A program made the position numbers and the translations under genes. Positions 5,017-7,446 of a DNA stretch of 7,446 nt are shown here, in pieces; the stretch's first letter is position 1, and each line of letters opens with the position of its first letter. The notes beneath the pieces are model-generated. The model was not told the origin of the DNA. It was given only the letters and a program-made list of their open reading frames with translations, and did not search any database. The stretch is from positions 1 to 7,446 of the forward strand of contig JAHIPW010000104.1 in the NCBI GenBank assembly GCA_018903055.1, written 5' to 3'. The DNA comes from DRGV01 sp018903055 [NCBI: bacterium] (lineage in GTDB: Bacteria > UBP18 > UBA7526).

Positions 5017-6060
5017 TTATAGAAGGGTTACATCGCCAGCCAGGATTCTTTCCTTTTTTCCTGCTTTTGTTTTTATTATTAGTGTTCCGTCGGAATCGAT
5101 GTCTATTGCTTTTCCTTCTATAATTCTTCTTCCAGAGACCGCTTTTACCCCCTTTCCTAATGTAGCGGAAATTTCTTTCCACTCCTTTAGAATAGGTGCA
5201 AAACCCCTCTTCTTAAAGAGAAGATAAAAATTCTCTATTTCTTCAAGCATTCTCTTGGTAAATTCTACCCTATCGATCTTGCGACCCAGTTCTTTTTCTA
5301 AAGAAGTAGCATCTTTTCGAAATTCTATAGGAAATTTTTTAACGTCGATATTTAAGTTTGCTCCAATCCCAATCACTACATAATTGACCGTATCCTGCTC
5401 CGCCTCCATCTCAGTCAATATTCCACATACCTTTTTAAAGACCCTAGACCCTTTCTTTCTCATTCGCCCATTCGCGCGAATGGTCCCAAGTTGAGACCGG
5501 ATTAGAATATCGTTTGGCCACTTTATAAAAGCATCCAGAGAATAAAGTTCTCTTATGGTCTTTGCTACTCCTAAGGCAGCGATGACCGTCATTCTCGGTG
5601 CCTGAGTGGGAAGGATTTTTGGTCTTAGGATTATGGAAAGCCATAATCCACCGAAAGGTGAAGACCATTCTCTTCCCAAGCGCCCCTTTCCTTTGGTCTG
5701 GACCTCAGCTATAACTATCGTTCCCTCTCTTGCCCCTTTCCCTGCCTCGCCGGCAGGCGGGCGTGCCAACTCGATGGCACAGTCATTCGTTGAGCCAATC
5801 TCTTTGAAGTAGTATATTCTTTTGCCCAGGATTTTAGTCTTTAAATCTCTTTTTATCTCATAAGGTAGCAGGAGGTCAGGAACCGAGACCAAGGAATAGC
5901 CCAATCTTTTTTGACTATTAATCTTATAGCCCGCTCCCTTTAGGGCCTGGATATGTTTCCAGATAGCAGTCCTCGAAATCCCCACTTTCTGACTCAATTC
6001 CTCCCCGGAAACATATTCTTTCTTCCGTTGGTAAAGAAGATTTAGAATTCTTTCTCTCAA
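5017..6060 (-). CDS. birA: Bifunctional biotin-protein ligase / biotin operon repressor
   Basis: BirA makes biotinyl-AMP and transfers biotin to a lysine of biotin-dependent carboxylases; versions with an N-terminal helix-turn-helix can also repress biotin genes. Residues 1-60 are that domain (SQKVGISRTAIWKHIQALK). The ligase core has GSTND (89-93), the biotinyl-AMP loop QTKGKGRLGREW (121-132; the usual GRGR reads GKGR), KWPNDIL (180-186), CGILTE (212-217) and GIGANLN (231-237). Residues about 295-347 are the SH3-like C-terminal domain. At 347 residues it is longer than the usual 320-330 because of two insertions: PPAGEAG (101-107) from a 21-bp repeat and about 20 residues at 188-208 from paired palindromes. 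The start is TTG, supported by AAGGA 6 nt upstream (6067-6071) and no ATG before the in-frame stop further up. Confidence 0.96.
   Translation of the reverse strand: MRERILNLLYQRKKEYVSGEELSQKVGISRTAIWKHIQALKGAGYKINSQKRLGYSLVSVPDLLLPYEIKRDLKTKILGKRIYYFKEIGSTNDCAIELARPPAGEAGKGAREGTIVIAEVQTKGKGRLGREWSSPFGGLWLSIILRPKILPTQAPRMTVIAALGVAKTIRELYSLDAFIKWPNDILIRSQLGTIRANGRMRKKGSRVFKKVCGILTEMEAEQDTVNYVVIGIGANLNIDVKKFPIEFRKDATSLEKELGRKIDRVEFTKRMLEEIENFYLLFKKRGFAPILKEWKEISATLGKGVKAVSGRRIIEGKAIDIDSDGTLIIKTKAGKKERILAGDVTLL
5468..5498. repeat. Pair of palindromes inside birA
   Basis: CCATTCGCGCGAATGG (5468-5483) is a perfect 16-bp palindrome. It overlaps a second hairpin, GGTCCCA/TGAGACC (5482-5498, 3-nt loop, one G-T pair). 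They encode the segment between KWPNDIL and KKVCGILTE, which in BirA relatives is usually a few residues (such as a short G/K-rich turn) but is about 20 longer here. Confidence 0.7.
5741..5761 (-). repeat. 21-bp palindromic repeat, copy in birA
   Basis: Reverse complement identical over all 21 bases to 2612-2632 in rpoN. Here it encodes the P-P-A-G-E-A-G insertion after the GSTND helix of BirA. A further hairpin, GTGCCA/TGGCAC (5763-5768 with 5775-5780), lies next to it. Confidence 0.85.
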
Positions 6061-6066
6061 AATTCT

Positions 6067-6071
6067 TCCTT
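6067..6071 (-). promoter_or_regulatory. Ribosome binding site fixing the TTG start of birA
   Basis: AAGGA on the minus strand lies 6 nt before the TTG at 6060. The upstream codons in this frame are repeat-derived and hold no ATG or GTG before a stop, so TTG is the only plausible start. Confidence 0.7.
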
Positions 6072-6095
6072 TTTTTCTAACTGGTGAATTGTCTA

Positions 6096-6167
6096 CCTGT
6101 CTTCCTGTCCAACCTGTCTGCCTGTCGACTGGTTAGACTGGTCTGACTGGTAGACTGGTTGACCTGG
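6096..6167. repeat. Head-to-head array of CCTGTC and GACTGG units between nadC and birA
   Basis: CCTGTC begins at 6096, 6104, 6113 and 6121. GACTGG begins at 6127, 6136, 6145 and 6153, with a degenerate GACCTGG at 6161. Spacing is 8-9 nt throughout. The two halves are near-complementary, forming an imperfect palindrome of about 33 nt per arm in which the same A/T position mismatches in each unit. It fills the 111-nt gap between nadC and birA and is probably transcribed. Confidence 0.7.
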
Positions 6168-6171
6168 CACT

Positions 6172-7101
6172 TTATGTCACAATATCGAGACTAATGTCCA
6201 ATGCTTTGGCAGAATGGGTCAGAGCACCGATAGAGATTCTATTTACTCCAGTCTTAGCAATCTTCCCCACATTCTCTAAGGTTATTCCCCCTGATGCCTC
6301 AATAATCGGTGACCGGTAACCGGTGACCGGTGACCGGTGACATAATTCTATTGCTTTTCTTATGCTTTTAAGATTCATATTATCAAGCATTATAATATCT
6401 ACCACTGCCTTTAAGGCTTCTCTTACTTCTCTTAAATTCTTCGCCTCCACCTCAATTTTCATCCCTCTTGATATTCTCTTTCTTATCTTCTTCACTAAGT
6501 CCTGAAGCCTGAAGCCTGAAGCCTGAAGCCTGAAATGATTATCCTTAATCAATACTTGATCATACAGTCCTATCCGATGATTATACCCTCCCCCGCACCT
6601 CACAGCATATTTCTCTAAGTATCTCAAGCCCGGAGTGGTCTTCCTGGTATCAAAGATTTTAACTTTGTAGGGTCTTACCTTTTCTACGAATCGGTTGGTC
6701 AGGGTAGCAATTCCGGATAATTTCTGCAAGAAATTCAACGCCGTTCTTTCTGCAGTCAATATACTCCTGGCATCCCCAATAACTTCTGCAATCGCCTGCC
6801 CTTTCTTTACCTTTTCTCCCTCTTTCACTCTTGCTTTAAATACGACCCGCGACCCGCCCGCCGAAGGCGAGGTCTCGCCCATCCGGGGCGGACGACCTGC
6901 GACCTGCTGGAATGCTAACTCCGCCACCGGCAACCCAGCAATGACCCCTTTCTCTTTGGCCCGAATAATTCCTTTTGCATTTTTTTCTTTGGGAACGGTT
7001 AACAGAGTAGTAATGTCCCCCTTCCCAACATCCTCTTCCAATGCCCTTCTTACAACAGGCCTAATTTTCTTTAAATTTAATCCCCCAATTTTCTTTTTCA
7101 T
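6172..7101 (-). CDS. nadC: Nicotinate-nucleotide pyrophosphorylase (quinolinate phosphoribosyltransferase)
   Basis: NadC converts quinolinate and phosphoribosyl pyrophosphate to nicotinate mononucleotide, CO2 and pyrophosphate in de novo NAD synthesis; it is cytoplasmic and normally a dimer. Numbered from the ATG at 7101 (309 residues), family blocks are EEDVGKGDITT (22-32), ERTALNFLQ (118-126), DTRKTTPGLR (151-160), GGGYNHRIGLYD (170-181), LIKDNH (184-189), EVEA (217-220), MLDNM (238-242) and EASGGI (268-273). Substrate-binding R119, R153, K154, H175, R176, K186 and D240 appear present. The length exceeds the usual 275-290 because of three repeat-encoded insertions (about 68-85, 191-200 and 255-264). 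An ATG at 7122 would add 7 residues but lacks a ribosome binding site, whereas GGAGAG precedes 7101. nadC lies 111 nt upstream of birA, a common pairing. Confidence 0.96.
   Translation of the reverse strand: MKKKIGGLNLKKIRPVVRRALEEDVGKGDITTLLTVPKEKNAKGIIRAKEKGVIAGLPVAELAFQQVAGRPPRMGETSPSAGGSRVVFKARVKEGEKVKKGQAIAEVIGDARSILTAERTALNFLQKLSGIATLTNRFVEKVRPYKVKIFDTRKTTPGLRYLEKYAVRCGGGYNHRIGLYDQVLIKDNHFRLQASGFRLQDLVKKIRKRISRGMKIEVEAKNLREVREALKAVVDIIMLDNMNLKSIRKAIELCHRSPVTGYRSPIIEASGGITLENVGKIAKTGVNRISIGALTHSAKALDISLDIVT
6307..6341. repeat. 7-nt tandem array in nadC (CGGTGAC x5)
   Basis: Five contiguous heptamers, with the second reading CGGTAAC. On the coding strand they are translated as R-S-P-V-T-G-Y-R-S-P, a 7-residue peptide unit plus a partial repeat, placed just before the conserved EASGG strand of NadC. 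Confidence 0.9.
6501..6534. repeat. 7-nt tandem array in nadC (CCTGAAG x4.9)
   Basis: Four exact copies and a six-base partial copy. It encodes F-R-L-Q-A-S-G-F-R-L-Q right after the conserved LIKDNH motif. A 7-residue period results because 21 nt is three heptamers. Confidence 0.9.
6843..6906. repeat. Heptamers CGACCCG x2 and CGACCTG x2 flanking a palindromic segment in nadC
   Basis: CGACCCG occupies 6843-6849 and 6850-6856, and CGACCTG 6893-6899 and 6900-6906. The 36 nt between contain CGCC-GAA-GGCG (6859-6869) and GCGAG/CTCGC (6867-6878), and CCGCCC (6854-6859) pairs with GGGCGG (6886-6891). It encodes about 18 extra residues (from AGRPPRMGETS to AGGS) in the N-terminal domain of NadC. It looks like a palindromic element inserted into a heptamer array. 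Confidence 0.75.
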
Positions 7102-7103
7102 TT

Positions 7104-7109
7104 CTCTCC
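7104..7109 (-). promoter_or_regulatory. Ribosome binding site deciding the nadC start
   Basis: GGAGAG on the minus strand precedes the ATG at 7101 by 2 nt (GGAG by 4). The ATG seven codons upstream (7122) is preceded by GCTCTA and has no such site. Confidence 0.6.
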
Positions 7110-7183
7110 ACCACTTTCGCATTAGAGCGAATGCTTACTACACTATTTTAAGGTATCGGAACTTCAATAAGTAAAACAAGGTT

Positions 7184-7196
7184 CTGACGAAGTCAG
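7184..7196. repeat. GAA-triloop hairpin in the nadC leader
   Basis: CTGAC pairs with GTCAG around GAA, with weaker outer pairing across 7180-7200. It lies at the start of the predicted nadC leader, and on the minus strand CCTTGTTTT follows. It could be a leader hairpin or a weak terminator of the upstream gene. Confidence 0.45.
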
Positions 7197-7202
7197 GTTC
7201 TT

Positions 7203-7232
7203 ATTTTAGCGTATATTAACACCGAAAGTCAA
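7203..7232 (-). promoter_or_regulatory. Possible sigma-70-type promoter for nadC-birA
   Basis: Minus strand TTGACT (7227-7232), an 18-nt spacer, TAAAAT (7203-7208). Predicted start is near 7196, leaving a leader of about 95 nt before the nadC ATG. Confidence 0.55.
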
Positions 7233-7238
7233 GTTATA

Positions 7239-7446
7239 CTATAGTTTCTTACAGATTTGATTTAGTTGGAGGAGGGCTTTTTCTTCTAAAGTGACGATCT
7301 CCAGAATCTTTGGTTGGGATTTAGTAAAAACTTCTCTGTCATTAGTCTTTGAAGCCTCCAGAAACATCTTAGCTAAATCAGTCCAGTGATTAGCAATCTC
7401 TTCATACTCCAAAGATAGATCTTTTAGGGCCTCGTCTTTCAATATC
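7239..7446 (-). CDS. C-terminal part of an uncharacterised protein (N-terminus off the window)
   Basis: The frame is open to the right edge and ends with TAG at 7239. About 68 residues are visible, all predicted helical and rich in charged and Leu/Ala positions (LSLEYEEIANHWTDLAKMFL, then EIVTLEEKALLQL). There is a TTG near 7442, but the frame continues through it, so the gene probably begins outside the window. The pattern of a helix with W-x-x-L-A followed by a second E-rich helix vaguely recalls the C-terminal helices of BtrH_N/DUF4872-type proteins; this is a weak resemblance. It is followed by 137 nt containing the nadC promoter, so it need not share a transcript with nadC. Confidence 0.65.
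   Translation of the reverse strand, partial: ILKDEALKDLSLEYEEIANHWTDLAKMFLEASKTNDREVFTKSQPKILEIVTLEEKALLQLNQICKKL

Noticed and set aside
7099-7122. Upstream ATG of nadC at 7122
   Set aside because: It gives only seven extra residues and has no ribosome binding site; GGAGAG precedes the ATG at 7101 instead.
6695-7174. Plus-strand open frame opposite nadC
   Set aside because: nadC on the other strand is certain from its catalytic motifs.

Overview
The window is bacterial, with dense and mostly housekeeping genes on a moderate-to-low GC background. It contains an RpoN (sigma-54) gene, a two-component cluster, a Fis-type DNA-binding protein and a nadC-birA pair. Conserved genes carry in-frame palindromic and 7-nt tandem-repeat insertions at points where their families normally have short loops. 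That, together with the lack of a close match I can recall, suggests an uncultivated lineage. An Omnitrophota-like or similar candidate phylum is only a guess.

Layout. Positions 1-1784 (minus strand) hold a signalling cluster: a receiver-only response regulator, an uncharacterised 209-residue protein, and a receiver-histidine kinase hybrid that runs off the left edge. Positions 1785-2439 are a divergent control region. It has two back-to-back sigma-70-type promoters whose -35 boxes form an inverted repeat, a hairpin cluster, a minus-strand intrinsic terminator just in front of the response regulator, and AT-rich repeats in the rpoN leader. rpoN (2440-4059, plus) is followed by about 300 nt with hairpins, a terminator and a new promoter, then a 181-residue protein with a C-terminal Fis-type helix-turn-helix (4359-4904). 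Two terminators facing each other close the plus- and minus-strand units. Positions 5017-7101 (minus) carry birA and, upstream of it, nadC. This looks like an NAD and biotin cofactor operon with its own promoter at 7203-7232. The right edge holds the C-terminal part of another minus-strand gene.

How the genes work together. The left half has the parts of a sigma-54 signalling circuit (kinase, receivers, sigma-54, Fis-type DNA-binding domain) but no AAA+ activator in view. The right half is cofactor metabolism: NadC makes nicotinate mononucleotide, and BirA biotinylates carboxylases and may repress biotin genes.

The most striking signal is the load of small repeats that keep the reading frame. 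A 178-bp element with terminal inverted repeats and a probable 5-bp target duplication adds exactly 61 codons to rpoN. An identical 21-bp repeat lies inside rpoN and birA. Three 7-nt tandem arrays lie inside nadC. A recurring hairpin with a GAA triloop appears in both genes and spacers.
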